Below, in pieces: positions 12,021 through 24,300 of a stretch of 64,000 nucleotides of DNA. The translations under genes and the position numbers were made by a program. The first letter of the stretch is position 1; every line of letters starts with the position of its first letter. The notes under the pieces were generated by a model, which did not search any database, was not told where the DNA came from, and saw only the letters and a program-made list of their open reading frames with translations. This DNA is from Marsupella aquatica. Lineage: Eukaryota; Marchantiophyta. Where the stretch lies: positions 14,384,001 to 14,448,000 of the forward strand of contig OZ316892.1 of assembly GCA_973895155.1 (NCBI GenBank). Reading direction: 5' to 3'.

Positions 12021-14524
12021 GAAAGCAAGCACAAGAGGGAAAGGGTTTAGGGTTTAGGTATGGGTGGAAACCCCACAAGTGAGAATAGAGAAAAAGGGAA
12101 GGAAGAAAGTGTGAGGGCCCCTTCTACGGAGTGCCCCTCTACGAAGTGGGGAAGGGAAAGAGAGCAAAAAACCATGTGAGGACCACACAAAGGGTGAAGG
12201 GGAACACAAGTGTGGGAACCCCTTCCTTCTAAGGGCCCTCCCACCATCACTACTCCAAGATTGCCTAGTTTGCTGTTTTACGGGCGTTGAGGTCCCTCGA
12301 GATGTCACTGTTTGATATAGACCTAAAATCAACTAGAGAACCTCAGTTTCGCATGGGGCTCATTGAGGGCTTCAAAATGAATCCAAACATGACCATGTTT
12401 GGAATAGTACTAGCGCAGCAACGTCTGTTTTAAGTTTCAATGTTTTCTATATTTTGGTCATTCTTCTCGTTTTGCGCCTTACGTGGAGCCTCCGACCAGC
12501 CCCCACCCCTCCAAGATGCCCACACCTTGGCTCCAAGTCCTTGGGCTGCCTTGTGGCCTCCTTGTACCCCCTCAATGGTTCCCTTGTCATCCATCACCGC
12601 CCGACACCCCTCTTAACTCCGTTTTGTCCGGTTGTCGCATCCATTTATTAGAACTAACAAAAATGAAAATTTTGAAAATCCAAACACTTTTACTACACCT
12701 ACTTCTCTTTCTACTTATATACGCAATTATAAGTTATCACTAAGTTACTACCGAGTTTGGGGCCCTGTCACACTTTCATATTTCATTTTCCCCATCCTGT
12801 GACAGTTGGGCTGTTGTTAAGAGTATTGGCCATGTCGGCAAAAGTGATGCTGATGCCTGCATGCTCACATACTTTTGTGAAAGCAATTCAAAGCTTATAT
12901 TCTAGAGAAGTTAAGGACAACAATTTTAAATGTCAAAAGTTTATTCAAGATTTAAATCGCAAAAAGTGTCATTGGCCAAGCATAGTGGTGGACCTCGCCA
13001 CCCAGCGCCCTCACCAATCCTAGCACTTGCGCCTAAGTGCCCTTGGTGCCCGAACGCCTCCACGGAATACTTCGAGCAAGTGTCCACGTGCCTCTAGCAC
13101 CACCTGCGGCCACTCCCATGCGAAGTCGCACTTGCTCACTTACACGACCGCTACTCAACGGTCCTCACTATCTGCACAAACAACCAAGCACCTCGGTAAG
13201 TAACCCCTCCGGATCTAGAACTCGCCCAGTCTAGCATCCTAACTCAAGTTCAACAGACGTTGGTAAATAGGTCAGCGATAGGTCCTCCCGATGCCATAAG
13301 CCGGAACCAGAACCCACGCCCACTGTCCGTCCAGGGCAGCTCCTTCCTTGGGCGCGGCCCGGGTTCTCCCTCGTACCTATCCATCACCAATTGACCGCCC
13401 TGACCTCAGGACATGCTCATGGCCCAAATAGCGTAGCTTGTCCTAAAGTTGCCCCAAGCTTGTCCCAACACGCCGGGACCAGAACGGCCCCGACCCTAGC
13501 AACCGCTCCTGGTTCGCCCCACTGATGGGACTGAGCACCCTTGGGACTCAGCCTCCACACCTACTTGGCCTTGCCTCCCCAACGCAAGCTCCCTTGGGAG
13601 GCTGAACGCGGCTTGGCTGCTGTTCGACAGGATTTAGCAAGCAGGTGAGCTAACACCCGCAAACCACGAGAACCCACGGCACCCCCAGACCCATCTGAGC
13701 TCAAGAGGGCGTAGCCCTCCTCGAGAGCTTTCCAATGAACCCAGGAAGTCCTCCAACGGACTTCCCGTTGAGAGATATCGTCATTTCCGTTTGGCGATTT
13801 CCCTTAGTGTTGCGACCGCCGCGGCTCACGACTTTGGCTCGCCCTTAGCCCCCAGGGAGACACCACTCCCCTCATATATGCTTCTGGGGACCTGCCTCCC
13901 CCGGACCAGCTTTGGTCCATAAACATTTGGCCCCCAACCCGGATCCCATCACGCATAATGGGTCGTCACCAACTTGCAACGCCCATAACTTTCTTGATAG
14001 GCATCCGCAAGCGGAGTGCCTTAGCCCGGTGCGAGCGGGCCGACCCAGTGCTCATGCCTAGGCCCTCAGGTCTGATCGCCGCTTGGGGGCCCCGACCGGC
14101 CCAACCCGGATCGGGCCACAACTTGCGCCCCAAGCGTCCGTTGCCAATGGCGTCAACTCCATTGGCCTTGGGCCCAAGAGGAGCTCACTCCCAAGCCCTC
14201 AGAACTCAAAGTCCATCCGACGGTCCGGACGGCCATCCTTGAGCCCGACCCATTTCCCCTTGACCCGGACTAGCCGGCTAGTCCAAGTCCTTAGTTTGTG
14301 TCCCCAGCTTGGCCCCTTGCCTCGCCAGTGCCACGTCTCATTGCCCACAAGTCTCCCCATGCTAAGTCCTCCCCGGATGGCCTATCCGGGCCTGGACCAT
14401 AAGGGAGCTTGGCGTCGGAGTCAGCGACGCCGGAGCTAAGTGTTAAGGTAGTCGAGTTCCGCGACTAGCATGAACTAAGGAGGAAACCATTGGCTATGTC
14501 AGGAATTGTTGCCCCCCTCATGGC
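12021..14524. other. GC-rich, gene-free block
   Basis: From about 12450 to 14440 the DNA is markedly richer in G and C than its neighbours, with proline/arginine-rich spurious frames in every reading. A short TTTAGGG-like doublet occurs at 12045-12058 and is too short to call telomeric. The block abuts the chromovirus integrase remnant and may be degraded upstream parts of the same element, but I recognised no gag, protease or reverse transcriptase. Confidence 0.4.
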
Positions 14525-15478
14525 CCATGGGAAAGCGTTTTGATGGATGTAATCACAGACTTACCAAGGTTAAACACCTTCAACTCCATAATGGCGGTCA
14601 TTGATCATTTTTCAAGATGACTTTGTTCTTGCCCCACACCATAAAGCTCACCTCACACTAGTCAGGCGGCGGATTTGTTGTTTGAAAACATCTTCGGTCA
14701 TTGGGGGATGCTGATGGAAATCCTATCGGACCATGATCCAAAGTTTGCGGCAAAGCCTTGGAAAGAGGTCCATGGTCTACCTTCCAATCACGCCCACATG
14801 GACGGCCAAACTGTAAAGTAAACCTTGTTCTGGGCTTAAGCCTAATCAGACAGTTGGTTTAAGTTGTGGTTTATATATGGTTGAATCCCAGTAAAATAGC
14901 CAAGCTCTAGTCAGTCCCCTCAAGAAGTTTGACAAGGACGATAATTACGGACCCCCATGAGAGGTCCCTGGAAAATTCCCTGCCACGAGGTTGCACCACA
15001 TCAGCACAACTAGCCACAAACAGGAAAGATCATATTTTTTAGAGTAACAAAAGCGCACATTCATGTTTGTGGCAAAAACAACGTAATTTTTGGGTTTGGA
15101 AAGGGGACAAGTACTACAACAGGATCCTTTGGCAATCAAGGAACACCTCTAGTTTGAATGGACGGCATTTGGGGTTCTAGTTAAGTTCAAGGAGGTATTT
15201 GCTTGATCTACCCCCAAAATGAAATTTGTTACTTGATCAACCCCCTGAGGTCTATCAACGGTCCAGATCTGAGATTGAAAGGTCCATCAAGGGTCCAGAT
15301 TGAGGAAAAGTATAGAGGGGTTGATTAAGCAAATTTTTTCCAGAATGGGGTCTACTAAGCATATCTCTCTAAGTTCAAGCGGAAGAAGGGTCATCCTGTC
15401 ATTGAGTGTTTGGTGATGTGGAAATGATAAGACCAATATGAGAGCACATGGGAACAGGAGGCGAACCTTGCTCACACA
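14525..15478 (+). mobile_element. Ty3/chromovirus remnant: integrase and chromodomain pieces
   Basis: At 14525-14615 one frame reads PWESVLMDVITDLP then FNSIMAVIDHFSR, the start of a Ty3-type integrase core. After a stop and frame changes it continues as DFVLAPHHKAH, then AADLLFENIFGHWGM and EILSDHDPKFAAKPWKE near 14670-14770, which includes the second catalytic Asp context. MDGQT near 14797 corresponds to the integrase GQTE region. At 15410-15475 a frame reads LVMWK, two stops, then DQYESTWEQEANLAH, which matches the end of a chromodomain. Stops and frameshifts make it dead. Between the two pieces (about 14941-15135) lies a copy of dispersed repeat B, so the remnant was probably interrupted. 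Confidence 0.75.
14941..15135 (+). repeat. Dispersed repeat family B, diverged copy
   Basis: It starts TTACGGACCCCCATGAGAG and continues with phrases resembling those at 42066-42191 and 62935-63060 (GGAC-CCATGGGAAGC, CAAAATCC-TGG, ATCAGCA). It lies between the integrase and chromodomain fragments of the chromovirus remnant and is the most diverged of the three copies. Confidence 0.5.
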
Positions 15479-16300
15479 GGCAAAGTAGTTAGCAAATATA
15501 GGCAGTGTGCAGACTTGAGTAGTTAGTTTGGGACTTAGCTAAAGTTTTGCGTTGTCTGCATATATAGCTGGTTCCTCATAGTAGTCGTAAATCGTCCATC
15601 TCCACAGTTTCAATATACACAAACGGGACCAAAAACATGAGCACCTGTTTATTGGCAAACTGGCAAGCCTGGTAGAGCTTTGGGGTGACCCGTAGAGGAG
15701 GGTCACACAGAGGAATTGAACTTGAGGCTTTAGAACTAACCGCTTCACCTCTGAGAAGAATAGTGAATGCATGATCCCCAAGCAATGGTACAGACACCTG
15801 TTGTCAAAAGAAGGTCACGACAACAGGCATTGTGGAGAAGAGGTCTCTTACGGTTTTCTTTTGTTGGCCCTCCTTTATTGGGTTTCTCCGTGTACTATGG
15901 TGTCTCCCAATTGGGCACCTTTTATTTTTGGCAATATATAAGTAACATATCTCATGAATAATTTATTTTTTGAGTGTGGATCTTGCCAAAAGTACATTCA
16001 ATCATGAATGTGCCCACTTGGGGTGGGCTAGCCCAAATTTGGCAATACTCTAGAGTTATTGGAGTGTCAAATTGGGCAAGTGGGTAGAAATTACATACTG
16101 GATAGGTGAATCCATCCAACTAATCAAACCAGATGGAAATCTACTTCCTAATATTGTCTAAAGTGAAGCCTCTAGACCATCTTACTAATAAATTACTAAC
16201 AAAAGCTAGAGTTGTGGTTTGGGCTTTTAGAGTGAAGACTTTGGAACTTGAAACTAGGGCCCCACCAAATTTTGCAGACGGAAAGAACGAAGAAATGTAT
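15479..16300. other. Intergenic, no recognised gene
   Basis: AT-rich DNA with short frames only. Phrases such as 'gtgaagactttggaacttg' near 16233 resemble sequence at 17130 and 63475, pointing to more dispersed repeat. Confidence 0.35.
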
Positions 16301-16744
16301 GTCAAAACGAATCATGCACGAAATTTTTTGTCATCAATACTATTAATACATTTAGGCTCGTAACTTTAAGTGAGGGCATAATTGAAAGTGAGGGTAAAGA
16401 CAAATAGCAGGGGTGGGGCAACCATGAACTGGAAATAAAGAGGAATCCTTTTTCTGCAAGGTTTTGATGGTCGCCTCTTTGTTCAAGGAAGGGGTAACCC
16501 GTAACCAGGCTCAAGTAGTACTGTCAAAACGAATCATGCATGAAAGTTTTTGTCATCATTACTATTAATACATTCAAGCTTGTAACTTTAAGGGAGGGCA
16601 TAATTGAGAGTGAGGGTAAAGTCAAAGAGCACGGGCGCAACCATGAATAGGAAATATGGAGGAATCCTTTTTCTACAAGGATTTTTTGGTCTCCGCTTTG
16701 TTCAAGGAAGGGGTAATCAGGCTAGAGTAGTATTGTCGAAATGG
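16301..16744. repeat. 222-bp tandem duplication
   Basis: GTCAAAACGAATCATGCA occurs at 16301 and again at 16523. The two 222-bp units stay alignable through TATTAATACATT, GAGGGCATAATTGA, GGAATCCTTTTTCTGCAAGG and TTGTTCAAGGAAGGGGTAA. The units differ by scattered substitutions and small indels, so the duplication is not recent. Confidence 0.85.
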
Positions 16745-19210
16745 AAACGTTCTGTCTCCCACGGCCAGCCATATAATGCAGCAATGGGCCCACCCGCGTC
16801 CTACATTTTGAACATCCTGCTCTGGCCTCCAGTAACGGGGAAACATCCCAGGCACGGAAGCAAGAGGAATGTGACCTTCACATAATGATGTGTAGCAAGG
16901 ATGTGTGCATGATTGTCCAACAACTTTTAAAAGAGAGGGAAAACATTCTTGCTGAAGGCAATGAGGCAATCATGAAGCACAAAACTGTTGCTAGGTGGGT
17001 CCGCAAGAATCAAAGTTGTACATTTTCTTCCAATCTTCTTACTTATAAACCTTGAACACAAGCGAGAGTCGGTTCTAGAGTGAAGCCTCTGAACAGAAGG
17101 CTATAGTAGATTTGGGATCTAGACTTCTAGAATGAAGACTCTAGAGGGTAACTCTAGATAAAGACAATACCCAAAAGTCAGCATGGGGAAAAGATGAAGG
17201 GAACAACACAAATTATTTTCTAATTTCTTTTTGGGTCGTCTCTTTATTGATATTCAAAGAATTGGCATTCAGGCGTGCAATGTAAAGTAGTCTCCGCAGG
17301 TCCTCAGATTCGCCAGACCACGATTCCACTTAAAGCACAACTGCCCTTCAAAAGCTACGGGTTACCCGTAGTAACCATTAAAAGTAAATTTTTCCTGAAA
17401 TTGTGGAGCAAACTAGCATGCTAGAGGAGAACAATGATTTGAAATGTGAAAAAGTAGGAGGTCTTGGACACTTCCCCTTATATAGGGGAAGTTGTGGTTT
17501 AACTCTTTGCATCACTGTATGTTCCAAAGGGCTCCAGTCGAAGATGGTGAAAATTTGATAATGAAGAGTAGTCACGGAGACGTAGGGGTCACCGACAAGA
17601 TTGATGGTCTTAGCCATTGATTGTGCTCTTCTGCTCACTCTGGCCTTTGATTCAACGTTCGACGACTTCAGTCCTTTGAGGTCAATGACAAACCGGAGGA
17701 ATGAGTCCTTCTACACTTTTGATCGTACAGTACAAGACGATGAGTTATGACTATCATGCTCGTGCAAAGGATCCACTTTCTTTGGCGAAAACGAGCCCTT
17801 TGCCAGAAATGTTGAACATTTGGTCTAAGGTAAGTAACCGATGCTCACTGACATAGAAGTGTATGGAACGTCGAACATCTGCTCCAGTCCAGATCGCGCC
17901 TACTAAAGCTTCTTGATCAACCAATTTGTTTACCATTCAGGCAGGCTTTCTCTAGCCAGTATGTGCGACCCTCAGAATTAATGTAGTCGCGTGCGTTTGT
18001 TTCCAGGGCCTGCTTACCACACCTCAAGAAATTCACTCTCTTCTCTTCTTCCAAGTACCAATCCGCATTGGTTGAGCCTGATGATCTCTAATCGGTGGCA
18101 CTTCCAGTGTGCTAAAGGGCTCTTACTGTGGAATATGTCCGATCAGTACGGTCCCAAGCTGAGAATTCAACATACCCAAAGCAAGACCAAAATCTGGAGC
18201 TATGTGGGATCTCCTTCACAATATTCCAAGGAGAAGGATGACAAAGTTGAACTGTAAGTAGCTCGAGTCCTAATGTCTACGTGAGCATATTTAGATGCGG
18301 ATCGGCTAGGCAAACTTATTGGAAATCTTGATCAGATTGTTTCATTTCGTTCCTATCCAGGTCGTTTGACGAAAACCTTGCAGGCCCAATAAAGTTGATG
18401 TTGCCAGTAATTAGTCAAGTAGCTTGGAGTGACAATTATTTGGATGGCTGAGACTGAAGAGGAATGTGAAGGATGAAGATGATCCAGTGCTTTCTCTGGC
18501 GTGGCAAACAAGTAAGTTGGCCGTCCCACAAAAACGGTTTTGGCACAGCAGCTGTGATGTGTGTTACTAGAATATCGGTGCTGTCTTATGACCTTGAACA
18601 ATGAGGCATTTGTTGTTTGCAGGCAGAATCCACAAGGACAAGACGTCAATCCATCAGCCTCAATTGTTGCACAGTGGTGTGGTTTGTTGATCATCTTCTC
18701 CACCTTCAAGTGTACCATCATCAAAGTTAACGGGGATTTTAGCAAACAGTTTTGTGAAGTGACAGCGATTTGCTGACTCCACTCACACTCAATCCACGCG
18801 GGCCAATCCAAAAGTATATAATCTCCATCGAAAAACCCTTCTCAGGAACGACGGTCGACTTTACTGACGGAAGAAGTAGGGATCGAGGCACCCAGACATG
18901 GATCTGAAAGCCATTGCAACAAAGTTACTTAGTTTTTTCCAGAAGGTGATTACTATGGTAGTCCAGTACAGAGCGTTTTCCTCTTCTTCGGGGGAAGGCC
19001 GATAATCCTCGTTGCCAGGAAATTTTTTCTGAAGACTATCATATGGCTTTTGTAAGTGCACATCATGATTTAGTGTGTCTCCATTGCAAGTATTTTAGAA
19101 TGCGTGGAACCAGGAACACATTATTTCACATCTTATTCTTGGTCTAAGGCCCATTTGCAATTTTTCCAATGAGTGACTTCTACTACAACAGGTGTAGTTG
19201 TGCCATTAGC
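16745..19210. other. Unassigned region, no recognised gene
   Basis: Several 60-150 codon frames exist (for example minus 18353-18811 and minus 17378-17936). None shows a domain, a convincing exon pattern or a known family motif. Composition is close to that of the genic parts of the window, so lineage-specific genes cannot be excluded. Confidence 0.35.
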
Positions 19211-19433
19211 ATGGACGCAGCGTCAGGAGCTATGTCGGAGTCTCGCCCCATATACTACAGGGTACGATCTCTCAATCTTTCTGTTTCAAATGCTTAGCTA
19301 CTCATCTTAAGCGTGAAGATCAAACTAATTTTCGTCGCTGATTGATAAATGGAGACGACCGAATCAATTCTTGTAGAGCACGGCGGAATCCAACATTATT
19401 CCGAATGATGTTGCTGGCCGTGCTCTCAAATAA
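19211..19433 (+). CDS. Possible two-exon 35-residue microprotein
   Basis: An ATG at 19211 opens 17 codons (MDAASGAMSESRPIYYR) that end exactly at a donor, AGG|GTACGA. An acceptor ...CAATTCTTGTAG at 19376 opens 18 more codons in phase 0 (STAESNIIPNDVAGRALK), ending at TAA (19431-19433). The peptide would be small and soluble, with no membrane helix. I do not recognise it. The neat phase match is the only evidence, and a chance arrangement is quite possible. A longer open frame follows the stop in the same phase (to 19661), so the stop could also be bypassed by another splice. Confidence 0.2.
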
Positions 19434-20994
19434 TTTTCGTTCGTCAATGCAGGCACCGTGTACATGTTTCCGATCAGCAAAGTAGTTGTTGAAGAGGCAT
19501 CGCTCGACATGACATTGATCCAGCTAATTATTACACTTAACCTAAAAGAAAATAAATTATCCTTTTGTAAGGCAGAAAAAGATGGCAGTTCAGTCATTAC
19601 AAAGCTTACTGACTTTATAGATAAGGCCCTGACAGAAAAGGCTGAAGCGGAAGCAAACTAGCACCCAGGGACGTGGACAGAGTCCCTACGACTTTATTGT
19701 CTGTCCAAGCCAACCTACCTGCTGCACTACGTCCTGAACTCCTCGTTGATCCTTTCTCGATCTTTATCTAGAGTCAGGAGAAATTCTAGAATCGGAAGGA
19801 GGAACACAGCCCATCCGGAAAACTCAGTAAAAATAGACGATGCAAGAAATTTCGGCCTTGATCGTACATACCCGCTCCTCCCAACACATTGTCTAGAATT
19901 GCTTCGAGGTTAAGATATTCAATACGTCCCGGAATGTGAAGTCCAAGTGCTAGTTATAGCAAATAAAGGGCAATTGCTTGTATCAATTCCATACTCTCGG
20001 AGTTGATTTATATAGAAGATTGTGAAGGACTGGCATGGACAGTATCTGCAAACGTAGGAGGAATTCAGGTGGAGCAGAATGAAGGATGACTATATGTAGA
20101 GCTTTTGATTCCAAGTGAAGCCCCTTTAATTCCAAATTTCAATTGCTGGGGAGCTGTGCAGACTGAGCAACCCATTAGGTGACACCTTTTCTCAAACTCG
20201 GGTTCGAGCTTCTGGTCGGGACTCAAGAGCATGAAATTCATTCGAGGCAAATTCGTTGAGAAGAAAACAGCACAGAATCGGACAGAAGCGCAGCAGAAAA
20301 ACGTCGGACTTAAACTACATAACAAAATCTATGGCGAGTAGTGCAACACACCTTTGGTAGACACAATGACAAGACCAACTCTCGTAACCCTAATTCAGCA
20401 CAGTTGACAGGTGAGATCAGGTAATCGAGCGAACAAAATCGGACTATTTCTAGAGAATTTCGAGATACAAAACTTGTGAAGCCTTTGTGGACTAGATTGA
20501 ACAACGAATTGTGAGGAGAGGGAGTAATCAAGATCTCTCTACCTTCACGTGAGCTCTGGACGGGAAGACACGGCTGAAAATAGTACAGCTGGAGTCTCTG
20601 ATTTTACATCTCAATTCAGTTCAATCCTCTAGCTAGTTAGTCTGAAAATTTCCCTATTCATCCTCGAAATCTGAAGAAATTCATCGAGACTCAATCGTTG
20701 CGCTAAAGTCAACAGGACCAAGTGTATTCTACAAATGTATTGAAGAACCGATTGAAGAATGTGTTGTATGACAAACAAGGCAACATAAGCAGTTCTTCGG
20801 TAGAGTCTTGAATCGAAGGGTGGAACCTCCTTCATGACAAGAAGGCAAGCATCTCTGTTCTTCCCTACCAAATCCATTCCTGCCTCGAAGAGGCTGTCTG
20901 CAAGTGAGGTACTGAATGTAATTGTTACTGGGCAGGCAAATCTCTACCGCTTGGGTGCTGTACGAGGGTCAACATTGGTTACTCCCCTCCATCG
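19434..20994. other. Intergenic, 3' side of COX19
   Basis: No recognised gene. It must hold the 3' UTR of the COX19 gene (minus strand), and short frames at 20065-20877 show no motif. Confidence 0.35.
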
Positions 20995-21372
20995 TTACGA
21001 CCGTGAGCCGCTTGCCGACCTCGGGATTCCGGACACAAATCCTCCTCGAAGCTTTTCACGAGATTGATGGGCGGGTGATGCGTGTACAGCCTTCGTTGAC
21101 TTAGCGTCGTCCTCTTGTGAACTACTCTCCTTAAACCCCAGTTCCTTCAAGTCTTGCCGGGCCATCAAATTTCGCTCCATGCGACACTCCAAATAGACTT
21201 TGGAGAGCTGCCTACAGTTCTCTGCATCATACTCGTTTTCCTTCAAACACTTCATGTATGTTTTCATTGCCTGATCACACTCGTGCAAGTGGTCCAAAGG
21301 AAACACTCCTTTCTCGGGTGGAACAGGAGTCAACCCTCGGTTCCCTCCAAATGCACCCCCTATGCTCGCCAT
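20995..21372 (-). CDS. COX19: Cytochrome c oxidase assembly protein COX19
   Basis: A single uninterrupted exon of 125 residues with ATG at 21370-21372 and TAA at 20995-20997. It carries the twin CX9C signature of the CHCH fold: Cys32 and Cys42 (CDQAMKTYMKC), Cys53 and Cys63 (CRQLSKVYLEC). This is followed by the family motif MARQDLKELGF at about residues 70-80. The N-terminus (MASIGGAFGGNRGLTPVPPE, then KGVFPLDHLHEC) also fits. COX19 is a soluble protein of the mitochondrial intermembrane space needed for assembly of cytochrome c oxidase, and it binds copper. Its cysteines are oxidised by the MIA40 import pathway, so it needs no cleavable presequence. Yeast Cox19 is about 100 residues; the extra length here is a poorly conserved Ser/Lys/Arg-rich tail after residue 82. 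All key residues are present. Confidence 0.92.
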   Translation of the reverse strand: MASIGGAFGGNRGLTPVPPEKGVFPLDHLHECDQAMKTYMKCLKENEYDAENCRQLSKVYLECRMERNLMARQDLKELGFKESSSQEDDAKSTKAVHASPAHQSREKLRGGFVSGIPRSASGSRS

Positions 21373-24300
21373 GACAACTTAAGCTCCACACCGACAGCAA
21401 CACTTCCTCAATCGCGGCGGGGCTCTGCTCAAGCCAGTTACACCGATAGCAATAGCGTAAGAAAGGGAACAGACTTGAACAGCCTTACGTGAGCCCAAGA
21501 ATCCTGAGGTTGAAAGGGCAAAGGCAATATCATCGCCAGGTCCAGCCGCGTCTGCGGGATTGAGAAGTCGGGAGGCGCAGGTGCTACTGATGACAAGAAT
21601 AAGAGGATATTTGTAGGATGTGAGGCAGAGATCCTCAGGAAGCTGGTGGCAGAGATGAAAGCCAGTACACAGAAGAGCAGGCTTTGCTGGGGGAAATCAG
21701 ACACTGCAGAGAATACTCGAGAGTGCGCAACATGTATTCAATGTCGGTCTTTCGGATGGCGATTGATCAATGGCTCGCGGAAGTAAGAAAAGACTCCTCG
21801 GAAACATCTATAGGCCTAAATATAGGAATAGGCCATATCCACAGTCAGATCTCAAGTAAGATCCTGCGCAAAACAATAGCTGTAGTAATTCTAGAATCAC
21901 AACCAACCACCCCAGATATCTTCTCACGCGCGACGGTGCTAAATCTGTTCTTCAGTACTGCAACGGACCAAATGAACATCCAGAGAAAGTATTCCACTAT
22001 AGGTCGATCGATTACCAGAGAAAGAATCAACGCGATCAATCTTTGTCATTTGTTCCAATTTGAAACCAGTATGGGGTCACAAGTAAGTATTGGCTAAGTA
22101 AAGGCTGGCTTCCAATCTCCATATTAGTCCGTGCCAGTTTTGGCTGGGTATGGGCTAGTGTAATAAAAAAAGAAAGAGTCTTCTGCAAATCTCAATCGAC
22201 CTGCAAGAAAACGAATGGGCCTGGCAAATTTCAACTGAAGAAAAACGATATCTGGTGAATTTGATTTACAACTTTGGGAGCTCGAAGTGGGAGGCCATTC
22301 AATTTCAAACGAAAGGCCACAAACAAGCTGGGCAGTCCAATCAATCAAATAGTGCCATCTCTTAATAATGTGTAGCGAGGACAGGGACAAATGTCGATCC
22401 GGAGCAAGCAGGCCATACTAAGAAACGAAAGGCCGAGGACGCAGATGCGGGTTGGCAAGGAAGGAAGTCGCACGGAGGCAATCCGCAACCCCTCTCCCGT
22501 TTGAATCAGAATTTGCATTGCCGACATGGAAGTTACTGGAATTGTACCTGAGCCACTTCTCTCCAGTTCAATTTTGTTGATCGATCTTTTGCCGATCCAA
22601 GCTTGATTTCCGTAGGGATTATTCGACTTTTGCTCAGGAATCTGCTCAATCTGCAACAGCTCGGCCTCTTTTTATGGTCTACTTAGATGTGCCCTTGCAA
22701 GTCAAGTAGACAACGCAGATTGACAGTAAGGAGGCAGACCGATGTTTCCGCTCAAATGTTAGAGATTCGTTACATGTTGTTGAGCAGCTATATGAATTGA
22801 GTATGGCCGATCTGAGATGTCCTGCGAATGCCTCAACGATCTTCTCAAGGACTAGAGAAAACCCTAAGCCCTGCCAGCTGTCTTAACGTTCATTCTCGGA
22901 GAATTAGTGGTTTGTTTTTCGAAGACCTACAGTAGATGTTTGGAAGCTCTGTAGCCAAATGAACCCGATCCCATTGCACAGTCATGAGATTATAAGCTTT
23001 CTCCGAAGACAAATCTCTCTTCTAAAACGTTTCCCAGAGCTGAATGGTATCCACAGATGACGGATACGCAGGAAAAGGAAGAATATATCGAAACTGTGAA
23101 AGAACGAAGCAGAGCAAATGGTTAATAAGCTGCGCCTTCCTCACTTTATGAAGACGATGGCGAATGACAATCCTCGACCCCTCGCATAGTAAATATTTGA
23201 AGATCTTCAATCTATAGTACTGACCTAGATTCAACTCAAATCTGTTGTCAGGAATCCAACGAATTGACAGTTCTGCCATGTCGAGACATGTCCAAATGAA
23301 AGCTCAGTCATGACTAACATCAATTTAAAGTGAACAATGTCGAGACTTCTTCAAATGAAAGCCTTGGAGCATTGATTTTGGATAACTCCCTCCGCAGCGA
23401 CAAAGGACATTTACACATTTATGTCTCTCGGGAGCCATGGAAGATTTGCCATCGGAAGAACGAGGTCTGACATTCGAAGTCACGGTACAGCCCCAAAAAC
23501 ATTCGTTTGAAAGAACTCCTGAGTAGTACTGTTTTTGAAATGAATAAATGAAGTTTTAGATGCGTCCATTACGTCTGAGTAAACCAGAAACATGCAAGCA
23601 TCAGGAAAAGGAGACAAGCCGAATTTCTTTTTAATCTCTTCCAATATAAATGATGTCTCGGTCCCAGTAAGGGCTCTTTGCGCCATCATACTCCTTCTGA
23701 ACTCACCGCAACGGAAAGCTCCTGAGGTACGCCTCTCTTCAGCTGTTCTAAATGGGCAAGCCTAAAGCCAACTTGGCCGACTAGCCAATTATATCAGCCC
23801 TATCCGTTTCTGGAGAATTAAGTTGAAGATCAGTTTTGGAGAGTCACTTGATTATTGCGGTCGGGCGACTGGTCGTGATTTCCGCACCATGAAAGCACTT
23901 GTCCACTTCTGTGCTAAGGACAAGTTTTCCTGACCTCCGGTAGTTTTCTCGTGAGACGTCAACTTAGAGCACTATTCAAGGAGCCTGGATATTCAATGTC
24001 CTCAAAAACACAGCCACCCCCTCTTTGCCTAAGAGGTGCGGTCTTCATAATAAATGATTTTGACTAAAACGGAACCATCAAAAAGGACTTCCAGAGATGG
24101 CCAAGCCATTTTAGTTAGCACAGAGTACTCAGGTTGTCAAAAACCTCGAATACACGGCCCAAACTGGGCAATTTTCTAAAAAGAGATTCGTTCTCGTACT
24201 CCTGTGAGCTTGACTAGACTCACGTTCGTCCTCTGCAATGTCGCTTCTTCGTCAAAAGACAACAGCTGCTAGACAGCTTCTCTTCCCAATCACTCGGGGG

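Noticed and set aside
12045-12058. TTTAGGG-like telomeric repeat
   Set aside because: Only two units; too short to be an interstitial telomere array.
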